Shown here: piece by piece, positions 1 through 11,800 of the stretch | How positions within the stretch are numbered: position 1 is the stretch's first letter | Layout: every line of letters starts with the position of its first letter | NCBI GenBank assembly: GCA_026419785.1 | Contig: JAODTK010005803.1 | Coordinates: 62,001 to 126,000, forward strand | Length of the DNA stretch: 64,000 bases | Reading direction: 5' to 3' | Source: Sclerodactyla briareus | Taxonomy: Eukaryota > Echinodermata > Holothuroidea > Dendrochirotida > Sclerodactylidae | Notes under the pieces: model-generated | The model's input: only the letters and a program-made list of their open reading frames with translations | Told to the model about the DNA's origin: nothing | The model's database searches: none | Program-made: the position numbers and the translations under genes

Positions 1-1039
1 GTAAAGCAACAAGCATTTCAAAGTATAGGCGTAGTTATTTGCAGTATTGGTCTGATTGGAGGTTTCCACGATTACCAACGGTATTTTTTTTCTAGCAGGG
101 CTTAGGTAATACGGGCATTCTTTCCATTGTCCCAGATGTTAAAGATAGCTGTTTCCCTTGTGTAAATTGATATGAATATTTATTATTAAATTTAAAATTA
201 TTATTTTTGCGGAGACCTATCGTAATGAGGGGGTGGGGGTGGTAGGGATACTGTTCCCGGTTGTGCTGGGGTCGATTTTGTGTTTTGGGTCAGAGGCCGC
301 GCGGATGAGGGGCCTTCCATGTACCGCTATTGTGGAAACGGTGTATCGAACAGTAAGTCTCTCTGCCTGCACACTAACCTCCTGGTATTATCACATGCTT
401 TCTTCCCCATAACCGAACCTGTCAGGGCCGGGGCACTCCACCCCCACACTCTCCATATACAACACTAGTAGTGGTACCCATCAAAATAACTTTGGATTTG
501 GTCTACTTTGTTGAGAATGCCCATAAATAAACTCAAAGTTTGTCATAGGCCAATGGGAGTTAGGGTAAGCATGGCTACACTGAGAGCCTTATACACACGT
601 AAACTTGCAATTTTATTAGTTTTTCTTTTTCAGACTGAATAGTGATAACACAAAACCACTGTTGACTATAGGACAAGATGGGTGAAGGCTATCATTCTCT
701 TACTGCATTGCCACAAGACGATATCAGTCTGTACTAGGAAATTGTGTTGTATAATTTGAAAGGTGGACAATTGGGAGTCCATACAGGCTGTATTTACAGT
801 AATATCTACCCATTTCACTTTTTGGTGGATCTGAATGTGGCAGGTTTTCGTGCATTGGGTATCACAACCCCTACCTGAGGGATATTTATCGGGGCACTGT
901 GCACAATCATGTCATTTTTTTTTTAACTCTTAACGCAAGCATCTTTATTTGCCAGGTGACCACACGAACTCTCATAAGGTCCAACTTTATATAGGCTCCT
1001 ATGCATAACGAAACTACATAGCAGTCGCCTCAGACGAAC
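1..1039. other. No gene recognised
   Basis: I see no protein family, splice-supported exon or repeat unit in this stretch. Short open frames exist but resemble nothing I know. A T-rich run near 916-926 and a G-rich stretch near 228-245 are the only compositional oddities. Confidence 0.5.
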
Positions 1040-1354
1040 GAAACTTTTAATTACAACATCCCTCTAAAGTATTTTGTTGCCAGATGTTCAATGTCAAACG
1101 TCAAGTTTAACAACATTTCAGTGTATTAGGCTTTCTCTTACTCTCTCACACATGTTAGATAGCTTCGTTGAGATGGATTTGTATTACTTAGTTCAATTCA
1201 CATTATGGAATGTCTCAACAAGACGAATCTGGTCATCACAGAAAATTACCCTCAAATGTCACACAGGTCAAAGGTTAAAAACAACGTGGTCCAAAAGTCG
1301 AATGAGTTCAAAGTCGGTCAACAGATGTAGTAATCAGCCAGAATAACACAACTT

Positions 1355-1800
1355 TCCATAACGACATCCGTCTAAAATGTTCCGTTGCCAAGATATATGA
1401 GGATTGTGCTATGGTGACCGTAACTGACTTTGACCTAACACTAAAAACATATGTCATTCTCACTATACTTGCAGTCCACAACCTAATTTGGAAACATTGA
1501 TACATGCTTGCGTTTCGTTAGATATCAGTGTGACAAAGCTTTTTTTTCAACTTTCCCCCTCTCTCGTGTCCCTTGAAATGACCTTAACGGCACCCAAAAA
1601 CAAAAGGGGTCCATCCTCTTATACGGTCGAAGTCGACCCATATACCCAATTTGAACTTGATACATGCTCGCGTTCGTTAGTATTTATGCTGACAAGGGGT
1701 GTCCCACAACAACAACACACCCAACACACACACATCCGCACAGTGCGTGACTGCATAGATTCTTTTGCCTTCGGCAAGAATAAAAATGACAGACAAGTGG
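1355..1800 (+). repeat. Interspersed repeat with internal CA tract, copy A
   Basis: This shares a series of blocks, in the same order, with 17055-17560: the words CTAAAATGTTCCGTTGCC and GATATAT at the left, a CTTGCGTT...TTAGATATC block, a CA-rich tract, and then a GATTC.TTTGCCTT.GG block. A weaker partial unit starts near 1050 (CTCTAAAGTATTTTGTTGCC) and a second CTCGCGTTCGTTAG block sits near 1665, so a shorter unit may be repeated here. The short open frames over this region are probably not genes. The right edge lies beside the left edge of the 2.5 kb duplicated block. Confidence 0.7.
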
Positions 1801-2352
1801 CTGTGTCATAAATAACAAATTAGATTACTGAACGCTGGCGTAGTAGGGTACAAGCGTAATGTTTATCTGTCGTTTTCAGTCAGGTTAAGACCAGCCTCTA
1901 AAAAATATGAAATTATTAAGACAAACCTAACAAAGTATGAAGAATCAGAACGCCATAATCACATGATTGATTGTAAGGCGTGACGGATCTCACATTGGCA
2001 GTTGAACGATGATATATTTCGTTCCTCACGCTGGAATTTGGAGGTTGTTTCAGTAGTGTGTTGGCCATGCTGAGTTATTTTTTAACTGCAAATGAATTAT
2101 CTACAATATTGGTTGACGCGTCCAAGGGGAATGGTGTCGGAATGCCAGCGATATACACTTGGCAACCCCGGTGAACGGTTCGTAACTCGCCGGTATACCA
2201 AAGGATCAGACAAGTAATGGTACCGGTGGTCTCACTGTGGGGCGCTCAGCAACGAAAACTCAAACGGGAAAGCGGAGCAATTTGCACCACCACGAATTTA
2301 GACACACTGTAAATAAATTTCCTGAAATAGTGAATTTTTAGCTGAGAAAATA

Positions 2353-2412
2353 ACCATTATTATTATTCTTATTAATTATTAATTATTAATTATTATTATT
2401 ATATTATTATTA

Positions 2413-2448
<36 letters not shown>

Positions 2449-2474
2449 ATTATTATTTAATATCATTATTATTG
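2353..2474. repeat. ATT/TTA trinucleotide microsatellite
   Basis: An imperfect run of ATT with ATTA interruptions inside the duplicated block. Its counterparts in the other copy are at 61938-62013 and 62129-62204. Open frames rich in isoleucine or asparagine over these tracts are artefacts of the repeat. Confidence 0.95.
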
Positions 2475-3033
2475 AATAAAGGGTGGTTACAGCTTTCTGA
2501 TGTTGGTTTCCCCCATTTTTCTGGTACTAGTATAACGTCTGAACTCGAGTTTCCCTGTCACTCAGTCCTTAACTCCTTACTGATTATCAATTGGCTATAT
2601 ATATGCGCTACGGAATAACGACCTCTCTCATGCTATTTACGGTGGTTTAACTGTTCAATTCAGCCAGTGATCAACATCATTCATGAAATGGAACAGCTCA
2701 ACAGTTCTATAACGACGACGTCAGTTTCCGAGCAACCTTCCACTCGATAACCTTGAAGATTGTGGAAGTGGCATGGGTTTATATAATATAACAGGGTAGG
2801 GCTGTATTGTGTTTCGTAACTGTAATTGGTGCATCCTAACAATATCTACTTTCGATTTATTACCATGATTCCACTGTACGATAAAGGATAGGACGTAAGT
2901 TCGGTTGGTAACCTCGGCTCTTTTCGTCAACCGAATCTTCTGTTTTCGTTCGCTAAAACACCGCGGGGAGATTTCACGAAATGACGTCATGACACTGATA
3001 TGAGTCTAAGCCGCAGCAGTTCATTAAATCAAC

Positions 3034-4005
3034 ATGGAAACCACAGCACAGACTGGCCTCGGTGGACACGGTCGACGCATAGTCCGTTTATTTCTGATGT
3101 AGTCTAAGCGTCATCGGGAAATCTTAGGGATATCTGGAAATGGAGTAGTAGTATTCGTATTTTTTCAAGCTGCCGGAACTTCGAGTGACTATGAACATAC
3201 TTATAGCGAACCAGTCTCTCGTAGATTTTATTTCCGTGCCATTTTACTGCTTTCTTAGTTCTTACCTATGTAACCTCGCACCATTGAGTCAGACAAACAA
3301 TGTGCTGGCTTCAATATTATGTCGGATATGGATCTCCGGCTTCGTTTACGGGTGTTCGTCAATATACTCGACGACCAATTTGGTCTTCCTCCTCATGGGA
3401 GAGGTCTTTGTCGATAGTGCAACCCTCTGAAGATTACCACAAGGAGGGCGAACGAAGCGTCGTGCATTTGTAGTATGCATTACTGGATGGTTTATCGGTG
3501 CACGACTGTCATTTACTAACGTCCCCTTCGTACACCATATAGACGAAGATGGCCAGTGTGCTACAAACCCAGTAAGTGGAAGCTAAGACATTTCATTGCG
3601 GTTCGGCGGTCGCGTTTTCGCCGACTTACCTTATACCCGGTTTCAGTCATGGTTTTCGCCTATTGATCCATCTGTGTATGACCTCCGACCTCGGAATAAG
3701 TCTTCTTCTTTTCTGCAGGTGGAGATGTGGACAATCAAGTATTCGGGAGAGGGGGCGAAGAACGTCTTGTGACGATGGTGATCGTATGCCGGCATACAAT
3801 CGTTTGTTGGACCCCTAACCAGATACTATACCTTCAGCACAATGTCAAGGAGAAAAACGGCTGGAACCTATCAACAGATTCATCTTCCTTCTAGTCTAGC
3901 CTTCGTGTAACGTCTGTACAAACCCCCGTGATCTACGCACTGAAGTATAGAAGCTTTCAACGCGGTTTACTGAAACTGCGAAAGAGACTCAAACGACGCA
4001 CTTGA
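3034..4005 (+). pseudogene. Rhodopsin-family (class A) GPCR, frameshifted copy A
   Basis: A seven-transmembrane receptor of about 320 residues, broken by many indels. Reading across frames, the expected landmarks occur in order: an N-terminus starting METTAQTG, TM1 with ISGNGVVVFVF (3135-3165), TM2 (MNILIANQSLVDFISV, from 3191), TM3 with STTNLVFL ahead of the ERY/DRY region, TM4 with VVCITGWFIGA, TM6 leading to WTP.QILYLQHNV, and TM7 TNP.VIYALKY (the NPxxY motif, interrupted by one extra C). The start is the ATG after a purine-rich AACATGG context, shared with copy B at 62721. No ligand class can be assigned. The breaks may be real decay or consensus errors: where this copy is frameshifted the other is often in frame, and the reverse. 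Confidence 0.8.
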
Positions 4006-4336
4006 CGGTAGTTCTCGTAGGAAGGGGCCCAGTCCAGTATGAACAAATGAATTCGTGTCGAGAAAGCCATCAGATCATATTAATTTACTAAACATTATCG
4101 AGTTGAAATTGTTTTTGTTTTGTGTTTTACGACAGTGACATTTATAGTGTATGGACATTACTAACGCAATTGATGCCATTCCGCCTAGCGACATTTGTTA
4201 TGTGGAAAACGAAACTTCTCCAAACGTGATAACGAGTTGTGCCTTTCAGAATTATGTAAGCCCAAGATATGTAGTAAAATATACCAAGGTTTCTTTCAAA
4301 GCAAATGCTTGCTAACTGTATAGAAGCGATTCACGA

Positions 4337-5284
4337 ATGGGCAATTGTATATCAGTATTGCACTATTACATGTTGATACAGATTCATATATACAGAATTC
4401 ATGTATATTTTTTTCTAGTACCGCGATTGAATGGATTCCAAATAGTTCATGCAAGAATGTCAGTTCCAAATTGGCAACGATCTATTTATTCTGTCCACAG
4501 ATCGACGAATGATATTTTGTATGGGGACCGGGGTGGGGCGTCTCTCCCTACCCCGCGACAAGAAAATGGTGGGAACCACTTTTGTGCAACAAGAGAGCCA
4601 CGGGCCTTGTAGTTCCTTGCCTGGAAATACAAACATTGACGGAGTTGGTTCTTTAGCTGAAAATTTCAATGACGTCATTGTATTAGCCATGATGACGGGA
4701 GGTCATCTGAGGCTAGTGCGCAACCACTGGCTGAAAGTGGGGTTTCACGTAGTGAGGAGAAACCTTCCTGCGTGTCAGCCTATTTATGGAAAACACATGG
4801 ACGTTGGTCGAATCTTTAAGTGGTTGTGCAGTTGATCTTGGGGTGGGTATTAGCACTAGCTTATTGGTAAAATGGTCAGCGTTCCCTGGTCAACACAAAG
4901 TATAGGCTACAGCTCCAATTGATCTCTCTTTGTGAAAAAAAAGGAACTGCAAGATTTTACAGACATACACAGATGGGTGAATAAAAATGGTGGGGAAAAG
5001 CAGGATAAAATGAACATCAGCAAGAAACAACACTATATAACCTTTTTCGTTGAATTCCCACCTCCTATGAATATTTATGAGGACCAACAGTACAATACTA
5101 TATGGTAGTTGTTAGTATACCGCACAAAAACAAGTTTGACGATGATAGGAGCTACTACTGCAGATTTCGGCATTTTCTTAAATCCCGACCAGTACTCATT
5201 GAACGAGTAATCAGGTTGTACCATTTTCGGACTTTCCGAATTCGCAATGGGTGTGGACCATGAGAGGTTAATCCAACGGTAGGA
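4337..5284. other. No gene recognised; one 128-codon open frame
   Basis: An open frame runs 4449-4835 on the + strand, overlapped by a 76-codon frame on the - strand and a 91-codon frame in another + frame. Its product has no domain, signal peptide or repeat that I recognise, and there are no clear splice sites around it. I treat it as chance. The rest of the stretch shows nothing. Confidence 0.4.
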
Positions 5285-5545
5285 ATGCTCGTCGGGTACT
5301 AAACTATTTGCTGGACAGGTCCCAGATAATTAGAATAGGTAACTGCATCTCTGACTATTACCGCACCATTAGCACATGTTCCCCCCGGGCTGTGTTCTCT
5401 CACCAGTTCTCTCTGGTCTGTACACAAACGACTGTCGATCTTCTAGTTGACAATTTAACCTTGTAACATACGCTAATGACATTGTATTAACTGGTCTCAT
5501 TTATGGCGATGATTGCTCTGCTTTTATCGAGGAGATTCAAATAAA
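5285..5545 (+). mobile_element. LINE reverse transcriptase fragment (Jockey/CR1/Rex1-like)
   Basis: The translation reads LLDRSQIIRIGNCISD, then a PPGCVLSPVL block (the PQGCVLSP motif with Q replaced by P), then LYTNDC and finally TYANDIVLTGLI, which corresponds to the YADD catalytic box with one Asp changed to Asn. One in-frame stop separates the blocks. This is the palm core of a non-LTR retrotransposon reverse transcriptase. It ends abruptly at a GAGGAGAT word; a similar GCTCTTATCGAGGAG end occurs at about 9513-9528. It is dead by sequence. Confidence 0.75.
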
Positions 5546-5850
5546 TTCGTGAGTGTGTGCAATGCACGTCATTTGCAAAAACAGATGTTCATATTGGCAG
5601 TCGGTTCTATCTATATAGGTACAGTCTAAGCCTTGCGTACATACCGCGGATTGCGCACACACTGGTGTTACACTTTCAATGGGAACTATGCACGAGGCGA
5701 GTCGTAGTTCCATTGGCCTATGACCTGTCAAAACGGCGCTAATGATTATGCAGGTTTAGATGGTAACATAGAATCACCGAGATTGAAAATCAACCATCCT
5801 CTGAAAAGCTTGTGGGCATAATAAATGTGCAACCAAATGATGTCGAGAGT
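5546..5850 (+). repeat. GPCR 5'-flank repeat, copy A (no receptor attached)
   Basis: Strongly similar to 9896-10170, which lies just upstream of the 10.2 kb GPCR. Shared words include GTGTGTGCAATGCACG, CATTTGC, ATATTGGCAGT, GGATTGCG, CACGAGGCGA and CATTGGCCTATGA. In this copy the homology runs into an AGGTCA satellite instead of a receptor, so a receptor once here has probably been lost or the flank was copied alone. Short frames at 5537-5742 on both strands come from this repeat. Confidence 0.75.
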
Positions 5851-5879
5851 TTATACTTAGTAGGGAATCCCTACTGATT

Positions 5880-6150
5880 TTGGGCCAGTCCAGGGTCACT
5901 TAGGGTCAACAGAGGTCAACGTTTAACGAAACGATGTGGAGAGCTCATACCTGGCAGGACGGGTTGCTATGTTTAGTGTGTGGGTTAGGTCCAAGTTCAC
6001 CAAAAGTTAACACAGGTCAAACCACGTGAGCCTGATAAATCTGCAACGGAACGATGCAAGAGCTCTACTTAGCCAAAAGAGTTGCGATATGGATGATCTG
6101 CATCCTTTTGGGGTCAGGTCGAAGGTCATCTAAGATCACAGTTCCATTAT
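5880..6150 (+). repeat. AGGTCA-rich satellite, about 2.5 units
   Basis: Degenerate tandem units of about 100-110 bp. AGGTCA hexamers fall at 5913, 6014 and 6123, with repeated context around AACG.AACGATG..GAGCTC, CTTAG or CCTGG, and GGGTTG or GAGTTGCGATATG. AGGTCA is also the nuclear-receptor half-site, but here it may simply be part of the satellite. A longer-period array of the same flavour lies at 35341-36270. Confidence 0.6.
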
Positions 6151-7390
6151 AATCCATGGTAGGGGATTCTATTGTCAGGTATGTAGATCGTGAATTTAGT
6201 AGTGGTGTAAGTCAAAGCGAACGCGTATATGTTACTCTACTGTGCTAGAGTTGAGGAACGTCAGGTCAAGGGTGAAGAGGATCGTTAAGATGAGGGGGTA
6301 CGGGTTTTCGTGGTGAGGTGACTAACAAAGAGGGGAGTTGGGATCTTTTCGCTAAGATAGTCTCACCTTAATGGACGTTTGGTGCTTTGGTGGCTGGGTG
6401 TGTGGCTGTTGAACTGATGCAGGGTGTGCGGGTCTCGGGTGTCACAACTGCAGGGGTGCCCTATTAGTGTTGTCCAGCGGTGGGCAGGTGTCAAAAAATC
6501 TGCGATTAGGCATTGTACGCGGGTTTTTTTTGCGGTATCGTATCGAAGTATCAGGAATAAGTCGACGAGGTCCAGCTAAGCTCGAGTAGCGCGGAACCCG
6601 GGTGTTGGGATACAGAGTTTGGATCTGAATGAAGACATTTCCAAAGCTAAAGTCACATCCGGGTTATGTGTCTATAGCAAGAAGGCCAGATAGTAGATAC
6701 TCTCCGTGGCATTTGTGGGGTGGTGTTTGGTTGTAGTAAGGTCTGATTTAACTAATATCGCGAAGGAAGATATCAGAAGTAGTTTTGTACAAGTTGTATG
6801 GGTATAATTCCGCGTAACTCAAGTTTAGGTATTCCTAGGTCTTTAACAGTGGAGTTGTTATCTTCTCCAAAACAACTCTGATGCAACAACTTCTTTCCGT
6901 AGACTCAACAAAACGTCCGGCCAAGAAAGCGATCAGATGAACATAATAGTAGTGGCAGTCATGGTTCGAATTTCTTTCAAGATGACCCAGGATTGGTTCT
7001 CCATCCCAGCATGTCACTTTCACCAATCGTTTGTACAGTGTATAGGGGGCATTTCTGCATCGCTGGCCCTTGCATTAAAAAAATTCGCCAACCTAAGTAT
7101 GTTCAAGTCAGAGAAAAACTTCAAATCATTGCGGGAACATACACTAATACACGACTTGAACCAAGCAACTCATGCTAAATATTATAACTAACTCCAAGCC
7201 CCCGCCCCTCCTTAAAAATCACACCATTTACGTTCTGTAAGTTTATGCCATATTTACGAAGGTGACAGCTAGTGAAAAGTTTCCAATTATTCTGGTTCCT
7301 CTATTTCCGCAATGTAAGTTATTAGGCCGATACAAACATTTTCTGATCTTTATATGTATATTGTGATCATGTATTGTTGTAAAAATTGTT
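6151..7390. other. No gene recognised
   Basis: A G- and T-rich stretch with many GGGTG words between 6290 and 6720. Small frames at 6835-7191 overlap on both strands and match nothing I know. The part after 7030 might belong to the 5' end of the LINE that follows, but I see no motif to prove it. Confidence 0.4.
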
Positions 7391-9443
7391 TTGGGGATAG
7401 TGGAAATCAAAATTAAACTAGAAACTTTCAGGATCAGGGAACACACAATCTTGGATTTAGTCTTGAGTAATGATACTGATTCAATGGACAATGTGGAGAG
7501 TATAGGTTGCAAGTGTTCACGGTATTGTAGCTTATCAGTGTATTGTCCAGTCCTAATATTCTTCAGAGTGTAGGGCTCGTTCCTTGTTCCGAGGCGGATA
7601 TGGATGATATTTTGGGTTCATGGGTAGCGTTAATTAGCCTGATTTTTATCGGGTTTTGAAATGAAGTGTTCTCTTGAGAAAGTTTATAGGTTATTAGAGT
7701 GTTAATCCGTGGAAAAAAAGCGTCGGAAGGGGGGGAAAACAGGGGGATGAGAAGAAGGATGTTTTTCTGGCAATTAAAAGAAAGGAACTTGTGACGTCTA
7801 TCGGTCTTTCTGGTTCCGTCTGTCACATCTGGATCAGTTCAAAGCGCCACAAAAAGTAATGGTTCATCCTACGCTGCGTTTTTCACTTAGTTAGAGGTAG
7901 GCAGAAAGTTTAAAACAACATTGGTCATTGCCTAGATCAGTGACGGAGGCACGGATAACGATAGTCAGAATGCGCCTCTAGGCCTTCTCTCGAGTTTTCA
8001 CGAAGAGAACTTGAATAATTCCGAGAACCTCGTGTCGGTTGTGTTTCCTAATTGTATAATAGGTTGTTTGTATCCTGATTCGGTAAGAAGAAGAAACTTC
8101 GGAACCTCAAACACAGTAAAGATCCTGGTCCGGACGGAGTTACCCTTTTCTTCTAAAGTCGTTTGCTGACCAAGTGTCTGTTCCATTGCTATTATTTCAA
8201 TAGAAACTTTCAGAAGGTGTTGTTCCTGGAGATTGGAGGGAGGGAGCAAAGTTCCGCCTATTACAAGAAAGGAAGAAATCCGTCTCATTCTTGTAATTAC
8301 AGGCCAGGGATGAGTCCCACCAGTGTTGTTTGCAAGGTGAAAGAATCAATTTGGAGGATCAATGGTGTTTTTCTGAGTAATCTGATACGGGAGTCTCAGC
8401 ATGGCTCAAACAAGTGCTGGAATTTATGGACAATGTTAATAGTTCTATTGACAAGGGTTTAACGCTGTTTTGTTAATGTTATTTTCCTGGACTCAGAAGC
8501 GTTTGACCAAAGAGTTCCTTAAACGTCTCTTGTCAAATTAGAGGAGTTTGGTATCACCGGCAGGATCTGGAGTAGGCCAGAGGACTTTATAATAAAGGTG
8601 ACAGCGAGTTGTATCAATGGACGTTCTTCTACTTGACACCAAACCCCACTATGGTGTTCCCCAATGATCGGTTCTTGGTCCTTCACTCTTCTTGGCCTAT
8701 ATAGTCGATCTGATGATTAGGCGCTGTCCATTGCTAAAAAAATCGTGGACGACACCAGGCTGTATCGGGAAGTGACTTCGATAACGATGTTGCAATTGTT
8801 CACCAATTGATGTGGACCAAATCTTCAAATGGTCTCTTTTGGCATTTTTTGTTTGTTTTTTTAACGCGATACATGAAAGGAATGCGTAATGATTATCCAC
8901 AGAGCATTGCCTCCTTTAGTTTGAATTTTCAAGATATTCATCAGTAAATTCGAAACGCATCTCGGTGTGAATTTTCGACTCCTTCTAAGCGTTTGAATCT
9001 TCTAAGCATGGTTGAGCAAGTTGCTAGGGAAGGTAATGGGTTCTCGGCTTGATTAAACGTGGCGTGATTTCAGCTTTCTTCATGAATATATTGTGGTCAG
9101 GCTGTCTGAAACAGTCGTCGACATCCTAACCGGGAGGATCCGTGCAGTGGGGATTCATTAACCTCTCGAAAGATAAGTTGTATTGAGAAGGTTCGAAGGA
9201 GGGCTCCAAGATCAATTCAAGAGTGATGCTGAGGTAACATTCGATCGAGAAACAGTGTCCGCTTTTTACCAGGTGTTCAGGACTATCCAGGTATACTATA
9301 CTACTACTTCTACTTTTGTTTAAATGTTGTAATAATTCGATTTTCAAATCGTGATTGCTGTGTGACGCTGAGGAATATGTCGACGGCAGACAGCAGACCA
9401 GAAATACTCTGCCGTAGGGTATGTAGTATGCTATGTAGGCCAA
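7391..9443 (+). mobile_element. Decayed non-LTR retrotransposon (endonuclease end, RT, C-terminus)
   Basis: The pieces appear in the order of a Jockey/CR1-type ORF2. An endonuclease C-terminal block (HTILDLVLSNDTDSMDNV, 7443-7497) comes first, then a linker and the RT fingers with KHSKDPGPDGVTLF (8111-8152), LSEGVVPGDW, SVVCKVKESI and LIRESQHGS. A DF.KAFD-type region follows near 8480-8520, then GVPQ.SVLGP and VDDTRLYREV near 8740-8775, where the catalytic YADD box has become VDD. The C-terminal part (EKVRRRAPRSIQE) ends near 9215. Many frameshifts and stops are present and there is no intact ORF. The 5' boundary is uncertain, as is the 3' boundary near 9443. Confidence 0.8.
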
Positions 9444-9489
9444 AGATGCTCAGATATGTTAATTAAAATATCTCTGACTCTCGCATCAT

Positions 9490-9532
9490 TAGCCTGGCCT
9501 CATTCATGCAACTCTGCTCTTATCGAGGAGGG
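9490..9532 (+). mobile_element. LINE RT scrap, copy B of the 5.5 kb fragment end
   Basis: The word GCTCTTATCGAGGAG here parallels GCTTTTATCGAGGAG at 5519-5533 at the end of the earlier RT fragment. A GATA/GGAT microsatellite and ~260 bp of unrelated sequence separate it from the GPCR 5'-flank repeat, to which the 5.5 kb copy is joined directly. Confidence 0.45.
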
Positions 9533-9535
9533 GAT

Positions 9536-9582
9536 GGATGGTTGGTTGGATGGTTGGATGGATGCTGGATGGATAGACAGAC

Positions 9583-9632
<50 letters not shown>
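9536..9632. repeat. GGAT and GATA tetranucleotide microsatellite
   Basis: GGATGGTT-type repeats grade into a clean GATA run (about 9585-9632). The isoleucine-tyrosine-leucine-serine repeat frame on the - strand is an artefact of it. Confidence 0.97.
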
Positions 9633-9633
<1 letters not shown>

Positions 9634-9895
9634 GTCGGCAAATTAGCAGGGTCCTGTATAGTATATTGCGGCACAGAGATGTTAGGTAACAGTATATACT
9701 TTATTATCAACGTACATAGCTCAATTAGCAAGTTGTGCTCTGAAAATAACATCGATTGTCGAAATACGAATACGAAAGTGCAACTCAGTGACGTATTACT
9801 CAGGAAAAGTTATATTGCCTTAATCAGGGATTCGTACTTTCTTTCTATATCTGAATGACGGAAACAATGAACTGCTGTCGATCCCTAATCGCGGT

Positions 9896-10200
9896 CTGTG
9901 TGCAATGCACGCCATTTGCGAAACAGATGTTAATATTGGCAGTTGGTTCTAATCTAGGTTACAGTCTATAGCATTGCGTACATATTGCGGATTGCGTACA
10001 CTCCGGTGTTACAATTTCGACTGGAACTACACGAGGCGAATCTTACTATTTCTCCCATTGGCCTATGAACTGTCAATACGACGCTAACTGAATATGCAGC
10101 TATAGGCGATATATCCGTGATGACAATTCATATCGTAATATATATTCCGAGATTGAAAAATCATCCAACTTCTGTTAGCCTGAGGGATGCCTACTAGCTG
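9896..10200 (+). promoter_or_regulatory. GPCR 5' flank, copy B (possible promoter or 5' UTR)
   Basis: Matches 5546-5850 and ends a few bases before the first ATG of the 10.2 kb receptor. Its presence at two places, once with a receptor and once without, suggests it travels as the receptor's upstream region. No TATA box or initiator is obvious. The promoter role is inferred from position only. Confidence 0.45.
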
Positions 10201-10209
10201 ATACCACCC

Positions 10210-11246
10210 ATGATGACTGGAATGGAGAACGCCAACGTATCAAGTACAGCGGTTAATGCTGTTGAGATGGAAATCGAAATGAACGATCACACATATCTTT
10301 TTGGTGATAATAGTAATCTTGGGAATATCAGGAAACGGTCTAGTCTTGTTTGTGTTTTGGAAGTTGCGGAATCTCGGGATATCGTGAATGTACTCATAAC
10401 GATCCAATCCATGTTGACGTTTATCTCATCAATACGCTTTGTTGACCTTTTATTACCGTGTTACAGAGAGCTATCTGATGATTATTTAGCGTGCGTGTCA
10501 ACTATAATTCTTTCATTCCTTTTCTGACAGGTCTATGGACATTTAAGATTCTCTTCTGGACTTTTGTCAAGATATCAACGACTAATTTAGTTTCCTAGCA
10601 ATAGACGGTTATGTGCGATATTGTTCCCTCTGAGGTATCGTGCGGAAGTCACAGGAAGAAAAGTGTTGCCTAGTGTGTGCATTGCGTGGATAGTTGGAAC
10701 AATTGACGGTGATATACATCCCTTTCATACATCATCTAGACGAGAATGGCCAGTGCGCTAACACATATAGATCCAGTGGCTGGGCGCAGCGATTGCTCTC
10801 ATTTCGTTCATCACGACATACGTGATACCAGTGCTCGTAATGGTTTTCAGTTACGGATCTATTCTCTACACACTTCGACCCCGAACTGGGATTCCTGGCA
10901 CAAGAGGGGAAACGTTTCCTCCGCTGGAGATCATATACGAGAAAGGGGCAGACGGAATGTATTGACAACAATGGTGATAGTATGTTTGGTTTACGTTTGT
11001 ATGCTGGACACCGAACCAGATACTGTACCTGCAACACAACTTGGGGAACACTCAGGTCTGGTCGAAGCCGTTCCCAAGATTACAATTCTTCTGGCAGCTA
11101 GTAATGTATGCACAAACCCGATTATCTACGCCTTGAAATACAAGCGTTTCCAGCAATGGCTGAGGAAGATATTCAATAGACAGAACAATCAAACGTGGAC
11201 AGTTTCGTCATCAGATGCGGGAAATTCGAGAACAGATCAGGTCTGA
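10210..11246 (+). pseudogene. Rhodopsin-family (class A) GPCR, diverged copy with frameshifts
   Basis: Related to the receptors at 3.0 and 62.7 kb but clearly diverged. Two ATGs open the frame (10210 and 10213); the N-terminus has an NVS glycosylation site (NANVSSTAV). TM1 and TM2 carry ITIQSMLTF and ISSIRFVD; TM3 has STTNLVFLAIDRYV, giving a DRY-type triplet; TM4 has VCIAWIVGTIDG; TM6 reads TMVIVCLVYVC.. and continues to the WTPNQILYLQHNLG equivalent; TM7 has SNVCTNPIIYALKYKRFQ, an intact NPxxY, followed by a basic C-terminal tail ending ...SRTDQV and TGA at 11244. About five frame changes are needed to read it through. The last 166 codons (from 10746) are open, but only their C-terminal third is in receptor frame. 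The length of about 345 residues is normal for the family. Ligand unknown. Confidence 0.82.
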
Positions 11247-11514
11247 AAAATCACATATGGTAGACTGACGATTGATGTTCATGTATTTCGTTAAAGGCAT
11301 GCTTACGAGGGGTGTTTCTCTGTATTTGAAATGCACGAGCTGATGATTGTCAAAGCTCTAATAAAGATTTTTTCCCGTACAATTGCGAGTTGTGAGGCAC
11401 GAGGAAGGAGCTTGATCACTCTTGAAAGCTATTGGTTATCAAACGATATAATCAATGATGGAACCAGCCAGTCCCGGTACCTCGTATCCATGGTCCGACA
11501 TGCGATGGGACCTT

Positions 11515-11580
11515 TCACAGGACCGTGATACATGGCATGTCGGATAGACGAGACTCAACCCACTGCTACTACAGAAGTAT
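11515..11580 (+). mobile_element. 3' tail of the 29.6-32.5 kb LINE family
   Basis: The words GTGATAC.TGGC..., ATGTCGGATAGACGAGACTCAACC and CTACTAC match the end of the LINE at 32398-32460. Only the last ~60 bp are present, a typical 5'-truncated insertion or a piece carried by duplication. Confidence 0.7.
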
Positions 11581-11639
11581 CTACGTTGACTGTACATGTA
11601 ATGTAATGGTATATCACAAGTTTGTTGATTTTTATATTT

Positions 11640-11800
11640 GTTGAGTTTTGTGTACATGTAAGCCTACGTCACTTTGATGGTTCGCTCCAAGCACCACACA
11701 CGTACTTTTACTAAGCTTTCAACACATGTGCACATAGTCTCGTGAAGAAATAAAGGACTACATAATAACTGACCTCTTCCTCTTCGTGAAAATTGATTTT
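11640..11800 (+). repeat. Degenerate copy of the kinase gene 5' region
   Basis: Aligns with 32890-33005: GCTCCAAGCA.CACACA, then TTTTAC.AAGCTT.CAACAC and a TCGTGAAGAAAT / TTGTGAAATCAA block. The exon 1 coding bases are not recognisable here. It lies ~90 bp after a LINE 3' tail, as in the two other copies. Confidence 0.55.

Larger units (their letters stand above)
1803..4336 (+). repeat. Large direct duplication carrying a GPCR, copy A
   Basis: Matches 61512-64000 in the same orientation from the word AATAACAAATTAGA onward: a shared AAGAC.GCCTAACAAAGTATGAA region, an ATT microsatellite, the GPCR 5' flank, the GPCR coding region and the 3' flank. Differences are mostly scattered single-base insertions and deletions, many of them extra bases in this copy. 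Over the final ~100 bases (4233-4336 against 63897-64000) I find only one mismatch. The match may continue past the end of the window, so the right boundary is unknown. Copy A has one ATT cluster where copy B has two separated clusters. Confidence 0.9.

Noticed and set aside
4449-4835. 128-codon open frame as a gene
   Set aside because: No domain, no splice signals, overlapped by frames on both strands, and placed between repeats.
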